From positions 1 through 18,212 of the forward strand of contig CAYXHF010000042.1 in the NCBI GenBank assembly GCA_964464815.1: DNA of 18,212 nucleotides, written 5' to 3'. The position numbers were made by a program, and so were the translations under genes. The notes under the pieces were generated by a model, which was not told where the DNA came from, did not search any database, and saw only the letters and a list, made by a program, of their open reading frames with translations. Every line of letters begins with the position of its first letter. Positions within the stretch are counted from its first letter, which is position 1. Below, piece after piece: positions 1 through 6,689 of this stretch. The DNA is from UBA11524 sp964464815. GTDB taxonomy: Bacteria > Bacillota > Clostridia > Christensenellales > Aristaeellaceae.

Positions 1-3
1 CTC

Positions 4-50
4 CTTGGCTCCCCCGCTGGGGGAGCTGTCACCGTAGGTGACTGAGAGGG
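4..50 (+). repeat. Twin-hairpin repeat, subfamily A (copy A1)
   Basis: Two adjacent hairpins are visible. The first pairs GCTCCCCC (8-15) with GGGGGAGC (19-26) around a 3-base loop. The second pairs GTCACC (28-33) with GGTGAC (37-42) around GTA. A TGAGAGGG tail follows at 43-50, and its end can pair with the leading CCTT. Near-identical copies lie at 293, 3334 and 3624. It opens a MITE-like unit that ends at the inverted B copy at 139-189. Confidence 0.9.
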
Positions 51-138
51 CGTTCCCGCCGGATTTCGCTTCGTCAGATTTCCAGATATTGCATTATGGC
101 ATTTTGTAACTTTCCTGCATCGCTGGCGTGCAGGTTCG
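51..138 (+). repeat. Conserved core between A1 and inverted B1 of a MITE-like unit
   Basis: This spacer resembles the one at 3383-3462 and the truncated one after 3672. Shared blocks include GCCGGATTTCG and ATTTCCAGATAT followed by a GCA-containing stretch. It is bordered by inverted repeats (TGAGAGGGC on the left, GCCCTCTCA on the right). I see no coding sequence in it. Its conservation at two loci more than 3 kb apart, while the neighbouring spacer at 190-292 is not shared, suggests it belongs to the mobile or duplicated unit. Confidence 0.65.
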
Positions 139-189
139 CCCTCTCAGTCGGCCAAAGGCCGACAGCTCTCCCAGAGGGAGAGCCAAGGG
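139..189 (-). repeat. Twin-hairpin repeat, subfamily B (copy B1)
   Basis: This is an inverted relative of A1. The hairpins are GTCGGCC/GGCCGAC around AAA (147-163) and GCTCTCCC/GGGAGAGC around AGA (165-183). Read on the minus strand it aligns with subfamily A, but its stems carry paired substitutions that keep base pairing. The stretch 190-292 after it holds no gene, promoter or terminator that I can recognise. Confidence 0.9.
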
Positions 190-292
190 TGTGGTTCCAT
201 GCTGGTGTGCGTTACACGAGTAGCTTTTCCGCAGACAGCATGGTCGGCGCAACCGCTGCAACGCACACGCACCTTGCATTCACGCGCACCTC

Positions 293-339
293 CTTGGCTC
301 CCCCGCTGGGGGAGCTGTCACCGTAGGTGACTGAGAGGG
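293..339 (+). repeat. Twin-hairpin repeat, subfamily A (copy A2)
   Basis: It is the same sequence as A1 and starts 289 bp after it, so an A-core-B-spacer-A arrangement spans 4-339. It sits 14 bp before the T-tract end of the GH94 terminator, in the 3' intergenic region. No second core follows it here. Confidence 0.9.
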
Positions 340-352
340 CGTTCCTGCACGC

Positions 353-397
353 AAAAAAGGCCTCCCCTTTCGCGCAACATGCGCAAAAGAGGAGGCC
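353..397 (-). terminator. Rho-independent terminator of the GH94 gene
   Basis: On the minus strand a stem GGCCTCC/GGAGGCC (391-397 with 359-365) is extended by partly paired CTTTTGCGC/GCGCGAAAG sequence. Six T residues follow (the A run at 353-358 on the plus strand). It lies 40 bp after the TAA stop at 438-440. Confidence 0.85.
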
Positions 398-437
398 CGT
401 TGTCATTCACCAGGTGCAAACGCACCGTGCGAACAAA

Positions 438-2831
438 TTACATAATCACCTGAATCTCCGCGCCGTCGGTCAGCACGTCGTCGGTCAGCACGCCGGAAAC
501 AGCCTTGCCGTTGACCAGCACCTGCTGCACGCCGCCCTCGTGGTGCGCCTTGTTGTCCACCACGATGTGCAGACGCTTGCCGCGGAAGGTCTTGTCCATC
601 GTGAAGCCGTCCCATTCAGCAGGGATAGCCGGGCTGATGACCAGTCCTTCGGGCGTGGGACGCAGACCGAGGATACCCTCGACACAGCCCACCATGACCG
701 TGGAAGCCGTACCCGTCAGCCAATGCACGTGCGCACGGCCGGGCTGAGGCGTCTCGTGGCCTTCGATGAACTGGGTGTGGACGTAGGGCTCGGCCTCACG
801 CAGCTCTGCGCGGTCGTTGTAAGCCGCCGGGCAGCTCTCCGTGAAGTACTGGAAGGCGCGGCCGCCGTGACCCAGCATGGCTTCGGCCAGAATGGCCCAG
901 CCCTGAATCTGGCAGAAGATACCGCCGTTTTCCTTCGTCGTGGGGTTGAACAGCAGCATGTTCGCGCCGTCAAAGGCGTGCTGCTTGTAGCAGGGCGTCA
1001 TGATTTCCACACCGAAGGGCGTGTTCAGCTGCTCGTAAGCGGTCTGCATCGCCTTTTCCGCCTGTTCCTTGGTGGCCAGGCCGGAGATGACGGACCAGGA
1101 CTGCGGATTGAGCCACATGGAGGCTTCCGCGTCGTTCTTGCTGCCGATGATGCTGCCCTGTTCGCTGTAGCCGCGACGGAAGCGGTCGTCCTCCCAGAAG
1201 TGCTTGTTGATCAGCTCCTTCTGTTCCTCGGCCTTTTCGCGCAGATACTTGCGGTATTCGTCGTTTTCGGGCTTGTTGGGCATCAGCTCATCCAGCACGC
1301 GCAGGGCCAGATACAGCTGCATCGCCACGAAGGAGGACTCGCCCGCCGCACCCAGACGCAGGCAGTCGTTCCAGTCCGCATGCAGGCCAGCAGGCATGCC
1401 ATGCGCACCCAGATGGTTCATGGAGAAATCGATAGCACGCTTGAGGTGATCCAGCACCGTGCCTTCGCCGTGCGTGGCGTAGGGAATCACTTCATCCATG
1501 AAGGCGGTGTCGCCCGTTTCGGCGATGTACTTGTACACCGTCGGGAACAGCCACAGCGCATCGTCCGCGCGGTAGTGCGGATGGCCGGTGGCGCGCACAT
1601 AGCTGTCATCCTCGGGAGAATCCTCGTGACCCGCGTTGTGGTTGAACTTCACCAGCGGCAGGCCGCCACCGTGATGCACCTGTGCGCTGAGCATGAACAC
1701 CAGGCGCTCCTTGGCCATCTGGGGATCCAGATGGATGATGCCCTGAATATCCTGCACCGTGTCGCGATAGCCCAGACCATTGCGCTGTCCGCAGTAAATC
1801 AGGGACGCGGCGCGGCTCCACACGAAGGTGGTGAAGCACTGGAAGGCGTTCCAGGTGTTGATCATGCTGTTGAAGTTCTGATCCGGCGTGTTGACCGTCA
1901 GGCCAGACAGCTCACCGTGCCAGTAGGTAATCAGCTCCTTCAGCTCCGCATCGACCTTTTCGGCGACATTGGCGTAGCTGTCCAGCAGCGCACGCGCCGC
2001 CTTTTCGCCCTTCTGGGCCAGCAGGAAGGCAATCGTCTTCGTTTCGCCCGGCTGCAGGGTCAGCACCGTGTGCAGGGAGCCGCAGGGATTGCCGTTGAAG
2101 TTCAGGGTGTTGCCCAGATCGCCTTCCACAACGCCCTTGGGGTTGGAGAAGCGGCCATGGCCCAGGAAGCGTTCGCGGCGACCGGTATAGCTCTTGACCG
2201 GGCTGCCCGCCAGACCAAAGAAGCGCTCACGGCCATTCTCGCCATCCGCATTCACGCCGCAGAACTGGTTGATATGCTCGATGATATGATCATCGTGGAA
2301 GGTCGTGTTGGTGATGAACTGGGTGTACTGCAAATTGACCAGGTCCTGCTCATAGTTGCTTTCCGTGGTCAGCTCGCAGTAGGAGAAGACGGAGATGGTG
2401 CGGGGCGCATCGGACTTGTTGGTCACGGCCACGCGCCACACCTCGTGCGTGGCGTTCATCGGCACATAGTACAGCGTCTTGCTTTCGATGCCGCTGTAGG
2501 TGCTTTCCACCTCGGTATAGCTCGTACCGTGGCGGGTGATGGTCTTGTATTCATCCAGAGGCTTTTCCACCGGACGCCAGGTTGCAGACCAGTAATCGCC
2601 CGTCGCGTCATCGCGCAGATAGACATAACGGCCGGGTTCGTCAAACTGGTTGAAGGTGTAGCGCAGGATACGGCCTGCCGCGCCGGACTTGACAAAGCTG
2701 TAGCCACCGGCGTTCTGGGTCACGATAGCGCCATATTCCGGAGAGCCGAGGTAGTTTGCCCAGGGCATGGGCGTGCGCGGATCGGTGATGACATACTCAC
2801 GCGCCGCATCGTCGAAATAGCCGAACTGCAT
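438..2831 (-). CDS. GH94 glycoside phosphorylase, cellobiose phosphorylase-like
   Basis: This 797-residue protein matches the size of cellobiose phosphorylases (about 800-820). The family splits a beta-1,4-linked glucose disaccharide with phosphate into alpha-glucose 1-phosphate and glucose in the cytoplasm; no signal peptide is present. The N-terminus MQFGYFDDAAREYVITDPRT closely resembles clostridial cellobiose phosphorylases. The catalytic (alpha/alpha)6 barrel carries YRDTVQD (355-361), expected to bind sugar, and ADWNDCLRL (485-493), whose second Asp (489) matches the general acid of the Cellvibrio gilvus enzyme. An N-terminal beta-sandwich precedes the barrel and a small beta domain follows. 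The ATG at 2831 has a good AAGGAGG site. It is monocistronic, with its own LacI-type operators and terminator. A 15-bp tandem duplication near the C-terminus gives VLTDDVLTDG. Specificity for laminaribiose or cellodextrin cannot be excluded; GH94 membership is near certain. Confidence 0.93.
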   Translation of the reverse strand: MQFGYFDDAAREYVITDPRTPMPWANYLGSPEYGAIVTQNAGGYSFVKSGAAGRILRYTFNQFDEPGRYVYLRDDATGDYWSATWRPVEKPLDEYKTITRHGTSYTEVESTYSGIESKTLYYVPMNATHEVWRVAVTNKSDAPRTISVFSYCELTTESNYEQDLVNLQYTQFITNTTFHDDHIIEHINQFCGVNADGENGRERFFGLAGSPVKSYTGRRERFLGHGRFSNPKGVVEGDLGNTLNFNGNPCGSLHTVLTLQPGETKTIAFLLAQKGEKAARALLDSYANVAEKVDAELKELITYWHGELSGLTVNTPDQNFNSMINTWNAFQCFTTFVWSRAASLIYCGQRNGLGYRDTVQDIQGIIHLDPQMAKERLVFMLSAQVHHGGGLPLVKFNHNAGHEDSPEDDSYVRATGHPHYRADDALWLFPTVYKYIAETGDTAFMDEVIPYATHGEGTVLDHLKRAIDFSMNHLGAHGMPAGLHADWNDCLRLGAAGESSFVAMQLYLALRVLDELMPNKPENDEYRKYLREKAEEQKELINKHFWEDDRFRRGYSEQGSIIGSKNDAEASMWLNPQSWSVISGLATKEQAEKAMQTAYEQLNTPFGVEIMTPCYKQHAFDGANMLLFNPTTKENGGIFCQIQGWAILAEAMLGHGGRAFQYFTESCPAAYNDRAELREAEPYVHTQFIEGHETPQPGRAHVHWLTGTASTVMVGCVEGILGLRPTPEGLVISPAIPAEWDGFTMDKTFRGKRLHIVVDNKAHHEGGVQQVLVNGKAVSGVLTDDVLTDGAEIQVIM

Positions 2832-2870
2832 GGGGAAATCCTCCTTACAATCTGATGATGAATGGATTTC

Positions 2871-2882
2871 GAAAACGTTTTC
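2871..2882. promoter_or_regulatory. LacI-family operator (perfect palindrome), downstream site
   Basis: GAAAACGTTTTC is a perfect 12-bp palindrome with the central CG typical of LacI/GalR-family operators and related to catabolite cre sites. It lies at about +41 to +52 from the predicted GH94 transcription start, in the 5' leader, where a bound repressor would block elongation or loop to the second site. Confidence 0.72.
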
Positions 2883-2907
2883 CTAAAGTGAATTCACCTT
2901 TTTGTCG

Positions 2908-2919
2908 GAAAACGTTCTT
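2908..2919. promoter_or_regulatory. LacI-family operator (imperfect), start-proximal site
   Basis: GAAAACGTTCTT shares the first nine bases of the palindrome at 2871. Its centre is 37 bp away, about three and a half helical turns. It lies just downstream of the -10 hexamer, around +4 to +15, a classic repressor position. Confidence 0.65.
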
Positions 2920-2928
2920 TCTGCGGGT

Positions 2929-2957
2929 ATTGTAGCATACTTTTCCCATTTACGCAA
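2929..2957 (-). promoter_or_regulatory. Sigma-A promoter of the GH94 gene
   Basis: On the minus strand -35 TTGCGT (2952-2957) and extended -10 TGCTACAAT (hexamer 2929-2934) are separated by 17 bases. The predicted start near 2922 gives a leader of about 90 nt containing both operators. Confidence 0.75.
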
Positions 2958-2972
2958 GGTCGCCATGACATA

Positions 2973-3016
2973 AAAATAACAGAACCGGAATAATTTCTTT
3001 CCGGTTCTGTTATTTT
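2973..3016 (-). terminator. Strong terminator, probably of the mnmG-ftsY operon (possibly bidirectional)
   Basis: A perfect 18-bp stem (2973-2990 with 2999-3016) closes an 8-base loop; the core is AACAGAACCGGAA/TTCCGGTTCTGTT. The minus-strand side continues into a T-rich stretch. No gene starts between it and ftsY, so it most likely ends ftsY transcripts. It is now about 720 bp beyond the ftsY stop, with the repeat array in between. It also insulates the GH94 promoter. Confidence 0.8.
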
Positions 3017-3038
3017 CTTCTGATTTTAACGGAAATGG

Positions 3039-3054
3039 CCCGCTCAGTCGGCCA
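3039..3054 (-). repeat. Fragment of a subfamily B repeat
   Basis: CCCGCTCAGTCGGCCA matches the start of a B copy (CCCTCTCAGTCGGCCA) with one change. The rest is lost, so this is a decayed or truncated copy at the left border of the array. Confidence 0.55.
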
Positions 3055-3072
3055 GGGTTGGCGCCAAGTAAG

Positions 3073-3123
3073 CCCTCTCAGTCGGCCAGAGGCCGACAGC
3101 TCTCCCAGAGGGAGAGCCAAGGG
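3073..3123 (-). repeat. Twin-hairpin repeat, subfamily B (copy B2)
   Basis: The hairpins are GTCGGCC/GGCCGAC and GCTCTCCC/GGGAGAGC, with loops AGA and AGA. It is preceded by CAAGTAAG, the same core end that precedes the copy at 3463. It is the first complete member of the tandem array. Confidence 0.9.
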
Positions 3124-3228
3124 GGTGTCCTGACACCAACGAGGCTTCACTTCACAGCACGAGCTGGTTCCGGCAACGCGCACTGGCTGCACGCACGAAC
3201 ATCTCCGGTTTGAAATGCCTGCATAGCA

Positions 3229-3328
3229 NNNNNNNNNNNNNNNNNNNNNNNNNNNNNNNNNNNNNNNNNNNNNNNNNNNNNNNNNNNNNNNNNNNNNNNN
3301 NNNNNNNNNNNNNNNNNNNNNNNNNNNN
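3229..3328. other. Assembly gap of 100 N
   Basis: Exactly 100 N is the usual placeholder for a scaffold gap of unknown size. The left flank ends GCATAGCA and the right flank begins CAGCACCC. The second array copy reads GCATGGCACAGCACCC (3611-3626), so the flanks join without loss. The true gap may be zero or a whole number of 290-bp units. Confidence 0.95.
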
Positions 3329-3333
3329 CAGCA

Positions 3334-3382
3334 CCCTTGGCTCCCCCGCTGGGGGAGCTGTCACCGTAGGTGACTGAGAGGG
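3334..3382 (+). repeat. Twin-hairpin repeat, subfamily A (copy A3)
   Basis: Same double hairpin as at 4-50, with CCC leading, so that CCCTT can pair with the terminal GAGGG as an outer stem. It directly follows the assembly gap and opens a complete A-core-B unit. Confidence 0.9.
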
Positions 3383-3462
3383 CCAACGCGCCGGATTTCG
3401 TTTTGTTGCATTTCCAGATATTGCACTTTGCAACTTCCCTGCATTGCTGTCGTGCAAGTAAG
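3383..3462 (+). repeat. Conserved core of the MITE-like unit in the array
   Basis: It shares GCCGGATTTCG, ATTTCCAGATATTGCA and the overall layout with the core at 51-138. It contains a small TTGCA/TGCAA palindrome (3421-3433). No open frame with a credible ribosome binding site is seen. Confidence 0.65.
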
Positions 3463-3513
3463 CCCTCTCAGTCGGCCAAAGGCCGACAGCTCTCCCATAG
3501 GGAGAGCCAAGGG
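3463..3513 (-). repeat. Twin-hairpin repeat, subfamily B (copy B3)
   Basis: Stems are as in the other B copies. One loop reads ATA instead of AGA, so this copy differs in a loop base while its stems stay intact. Confidence 0.9.
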
Positions 3514-3623
3514 GGTGTCCTGGCACCAACGAGGCTTCACTTCACAGCACGAGCTGGCTCAGGCAACGCGTATCAGCTGCACACACGAACATCTCCGGTT
3601 TGAAATGCCCGCATGGCACAGCA

Positions 3624-3672
3624 CCCTTGGCTCCCCCGCTGGGGGAGCTGTCACCGTAGGTGACTGAGAGGG
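3624..3672 (+). repeat. Twin-hairpin repeat, subfamily A (copy A4)
   Basis: It matches A3 and starts 290 bp after it. The core that follows is cut short after TTGCACTTTGCAA-like sequence near 3723 and runs into the 3' end of ftsY, with no closing B copy. Confidence 0.9.
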
Positions 3673-3737
3673 CTAACGCGCCGGATTTCGGTTTGTTGCA
3701 TTTCCAGATATCGCACTTTGCAATGACGGCAATTCAA

Positions 3738-4646
3738 TCAGAACAGCGCCTCCACAAACTCCTTGGCGTCAAAGGGTTGCAGGTCGTCAATGCCCTCGCC
3801 TACGCCGATGTACCACACCGGCACTTCCAGCTCCTGACGGATGGCCAGAGCAATGCCGCCCTTCGCCGTGCCGTCCAGCTTGGTCAGGATGATGCCGCCG
3901 ATTTCGCACACTTCCTTGAAGGCACGCGCCTGCGCCAGACCGTTCTGGCCGGTCGTGGCATCAAGCACCAGCATGCAGCGCACATCCGCCTCCGGATATT
4001 CGCGGTCAATCACGCGACGCATCTTTTCCAATTCGTCCATCAGGTTCTTCTTGTTGTGCAGACGACCTGCCGTATCCACAATCAGCAAATCCGCACCCTG
4101 TGCCTTGGCAGACTGCACACCGTCATAGACGACTGCCGCCGGGTCAGCACCCTCGGCATGCTTGACAATCGGCACACGCGCACGCTCTGCCCAGACCGTC
4201 AGCTGATCCGCCGCGGCCGCGCGGAAGGTATCCGCCGCGCAGAGGATGATGCGCCGACCAATGTTCTGGAAGCGCAACGCCAATTTGCCAATCGTGGTGG
4301 TCTTGCCCGCGCCATTGACGCCCACAACCATCATCACCATCGGCCAGCGCAGCGGCGGACGCGGAATGTCCATCTGCTCAATCATGATGTCCTTCAAAAT
4401 CTGCTTGGCCTCGTCGGCATCCTTGAGCTTCTGCTCCTCCACGCGGCGGCGCAGCTCGTCCATGATGGCCATTGTCGCCTTCATGCCGCAGTCGGACATG
4501 AGCAGGATGTCTTCCAGCTCCTCGTAGAACTCCTCGTCAATCTTGCGCGTTTCCTTTACCAGCGTGTCCACGCGGCCGACCAGATTGTCGCGCGTCTTGG
4601 TCAGTCCTTCGCGCAGACGCGCAAAAAGGCCCTTCTTTTCAGCCAT
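3738..4646 (-). CDS. ftsY: Signal recognition particle receptor FtsY
   Basis: This SRP-family GTPase of 302 residues docks ribosome-SRP complexes at the inner face of the membrane and hands them to SecYEG. A short basic N-terminal helix leads into the NG domain, without the long acidic A domain of E. coli FtsY, as usual in Firmicutes. Motifs in order are P-loop GVNGAGKTTT (109-118), DTFRAAA (139-145), DTAGR (191-195) and TKLDGTAKGG (255-264). FtsY rather than Ffh, because there is no methionine-rich M domain and the C-terminus ends soon after the GVGEGIDDLQPFD block. The ATG at 4646 has GGAGGAA upstream. The start lies 24 bp after the mnmG stop, so the two are probably co-transcribed. Its stop is about 15 bp from the repeat array. 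Confidence 0.96.
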   Translation of the reverse strand: MAEKKGLFARLREGLTKTRDNLVGRVDTLVKETRKIDEEFYEELEDILLMSDCGMKATMAIMDELRRRVEEQKLKDADEAKQILKDIMIEQMDIPRPPLRWPMVMMVVGVNGAGKTTTIGKLALRFQNIGRRIILCAADTFRAAAADQLTVWAERARVPIVKHAEGADPAAVVYDGVQSAKAQGADLLIVDTAGRLHNKKNLMDELEKMRRVIDREYPEADVRCMLVLDATTGQNGLAQARAFKEVCEIGGIILTKLDGTAKGGIALAIRQELEVPVWYIGVGEGIDDLQPFDAKEFVEALF

Positions 4647-4670
4647 ACCGCTTGTTCCTCCTCGAATAAA

Positions 4671-6545
4671 TTACACTTGCTTTTCTTTCGCATTCTTCTG
4701 CTTTTCCAGCCAGACCATCAGTACGGCCACGTCAGCCGGAGAAACACCCGGAATGCGGCTGGCCGCGCCAAGCGATACAGGGCGCTGGCGTGTCAGCTTC
4801 TGGCGCGCCTCCAGGCGCAGTCCTGTCACCTCGTCATAGGGTAAATCGTCCGGCAGTAGCAATTCCTCCGTCTGACGTGCATGGCGAATGAGCGCGTCCT
4901 GCCGTTCCAGATAACCGGCGTACTTGATGCCAATTTCCGCTTGCTGCTGCACCATGGGACTGAAGCGTCCCAGCTCCGGCGTCATTTCCTGTAGGGCCGC
5001 CACCGTGATTTCCGGGCGCTTGAGTAGCTCGGCTGCGTTCACGCCCGTCATGGCCGGCGGCTGTCCATGCCCTTCCAGCCAGGTGTTCAAATCCACACCG
5101 GGCGTGTATTTCGTTTCCCGCAAAATTCCTGCCAGCTGTGCCGTTTCAGCGGCCTTGCGCTCGGTGCGCTCCATGCGCTCCTTCGTGGCCAGACCTGCTT
5201 CGTAGGCAATGCGCGTCAGGCGTAAATCCGCATTGTCCTGCCGCAGGGAAAGGCGATGCTCGGCGCGGCTGGTCATCATGCGGTACGGCTCGTCCGTTCC
5301 CTTGGTCGTCAGGTCGTCGGTCAGAACGCCCAGATAGGCCTGATCACGCGTCAGGACGATGGGTGCTTTGCCTTGCGCCGTCAGCGCCGCATTCATGCCC
5401 GCCAGAAGTCCCTGTGCCGCCGCTTCTTCATATCCGGACGTGCCGTTGATTTGTCCCGCGAAGAACAAACCGCGCACATCCAGGCTTTCCAGCGTCGGGC
5501 GCAGTTGACGGCTGTCGATGCAGTCATACTCAATCGCATACGCCAGTCGCGTCAGCTCACACCGCCGCAAGCCCGGTACAGAGCGGTACATCTCCCATTG
5601 CACATCCTCCGGCAAGGAGGTGGACATGCCCTGGACGTACCATTCACGGCTCTGCATGCCCTCAGGCTCCAAAAACACCTGATGACGATCCTTCTCGGCA
5701 AATTTGACCACCTTATCCTCAATCGAGGGACAATAGCGTGGCCCGATGCCATGGATTTTGCCCGAATACAGCGGCGCACGATGCAGATTCCGGCGAATAA
5801 TCTCATGCGTCTCCGGCGTGGTGTACGTCAGATAGCACGAATACGTGTTATGCAGCGCCCGATCCGTCAAAAACGAGAACGGCGTGACCGGCTCATCACC
5901 GGGCTGTGCCGTCATTTCATCAAAATCAATGGTGCGCACGTCGATTCTCGCCGGCGTACCCGTCTTAAAGCGGCGCAGCGGAAAGCCGATGGCCTCCAGG
6001 CTTGCGCTCAAATTCGGTGCGCTCATCAAGCCCTGCGGGCCACCGGGCGTGATGCTTTCGCCAATAATAATCTGGCTGCGCAAATACACACCGCAGGCCA
6101 CCACTGCGGCCTTGCAGGAAATATGCTGTCCTGTCGTTGTGGTGATTGCCGTCACGCGGCCGTTTTCCACATTGATTGCCGCCACCTCGCCCTGACGCAC
6201 GGTCAGGTTCTCCTGCGACATCAGGGCAGTCCGCATCCGGTTCTGATACTGCTGTTTATCTGCCTGTGCGCGCAGGGCATGCACGGCCGGGCCTTTCGAC
6301 ATATTGAGCATCCGGCTTTGGAGGAAGGTATCATCAATCGCGCGACCCATTTCGCCGCCCATTGCGTCCACCTCACGCACGAGATGGCCCTTTGCGCTGC
6401 CACCGATGACCGGGTTGCAGGCCATCAGGGCGATACCATCCATATTCAGCGTCAAGAGCAGGGTATCCAACCCCATACGTGCGCCTGCCAGCGCCGCCTC
6501 ACAGCCCGCATGGCCGCCACCAATGACGACCAGATCTTTCATCAT
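4671..6545 (-). CDS. mnmG: tRNA uridine-34 carboxymethylaminomethyl-modifying enzyme MnmG (GidA)
   Basis: This FAD enzyme works with MnmE to put a carboxymethylaminomethyl group on C5 of wobble uridine in several tRNAs. Its 624 residues match the family length (about 630). It begins with the FAD-binding Rossmann motif GGGHAGCEAA (9-18) and CNPVIGGSAKGH (43-54). The family signatures GPRYCPSIEDK (268-278) and GQINGTSGYEEAAAQG (364-379) are intact. The C-terminal helical domain that contacts MnmE and tRNA ends with SRIPGVSPADVAVL. The start is one of two adjacent ATG codons; the first, at 6545, is 8 bases from AAGGAG. It has its own promoter and leads into ftsY. The usual partners mnmE and rsmG are not in the window, although in many Firmicutes they adjoin mnmG near the origin. 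Confidence 0.97.
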   Translation of the reverse strand: MMKDLVVIGGGHAGCEAALAGARMGLDTLLLTLNMDGIALMACNPVIGGSAKGHLVREVDAMGGEMGRAIDDTFLQSRMLNMSKGPAVHALRAQADKQQYQNRMRTALMSQENLTVRQGEVAAINVENGRVTAITTTTGQHISCKAAVVACGVYLRSQIIIGESITPGGPQGLMSAPNLSASLEAIGFPLRRFKTGTPARIDVRTIDFDEMTAQPGDEPVTPFSFLTDRALHNTYSCYLTYTTPETHEIIRRNLHRAPLYSGKIHGIGPRYCPSIEDKVVKFAEKDRHQVFLEPEGMQSREWYVQGMSTSLPEDVQWEMYRSVPGLRRCELTRLAYAIEYDCIDSRQLRPTLESLDVRGLFFAGQINGTSGYEEAAAQGLLAGMNAALTAQGKAPIVLTRDQAYLGVLTDDLTTKGTDEPYRMMTSRAEHRLSLRQDNADLRLTRIAYEAGLATKERMERTERKAAETAQLAGILRETKYTPGVDLNTWLEGHGQPPAMTGVNAAELLKRPEITVAALQEMTPELGRFSPMVQQQAEIGIKYAGYLERQDALIRHARQTEELLLPDDLPYDEVTGLRLEARQKLTRQRPVSLGAASRIPGVSPADVAVLMVWLEKQKNAKEKQV

Positions 6546-6580
6546 ACACTTTGCTCCTTCAAAGATGCATTCCGGGTTTT

Positions 6581-6609
6581 ATTATAGCACAAGTACACCT
6601 TTCAGGCAA
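6581..6609 (-). promoter_or_regulatory. Sigma-A promoter of mnmG-ftsY
   Basis: On the minus strand -35 TTGCCT (6604-6609), a 17-base spacer ending TGTGC, and consensus -10 TATAAT (6581-6586) form an extended -10 promoter. The expected leader is about 30 nt. Confidence 0.82.
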
Positions 6610-6689
6610 CACAAACACACCACGCGGAAATTGTCCGTATACCGCACCGCGATGGTGCAAATCTCCATGCCGCTCCTCCTGATACTAAT

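Larger units (their letters stand above)
3073..3723. repeat. Tandem array of about 290-bp composite repeat units
   Basis: Unit order is B (3073), spacer, [gap], A (3334), core, B (3463), the same spacer, A (3624), core. A-to-A distance is 290 bp. B-to-B distance is 390 bp, which becomes 290 once the 100 N are removed. The spacers after the two B copies are nearly identical (for example both carry CATCTCCGGTTTGAAATGCC). The array ends in a partial core about 15 bp before the ftsY stop. No coding sequence is evident in this stretch. Confidence 0.85.

Noticed and set aside
327..2855. An 842-codon open frame on the plus strand opposite the GH94 gene
   Set aside because: It is the antisense of a well-identified GH94 protein, has no ribosome binding site and an implausible composition (rich in His, Arg and Gln). 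High-GC codon bias removes stops from the antisense frame.
3147..3529. Short minus-strand open frames running across the N gap
   Set aside because: They translate repeat sequence and unknown bases; no start signal or family resemblance.
1..3723. Possible CRISPR array
   Set aside because: The repeats are long palindromes in alternating orientation, spacing is irregular (about 90 and 110 bp), spacers are themselves repeated, and no cas genes are present.
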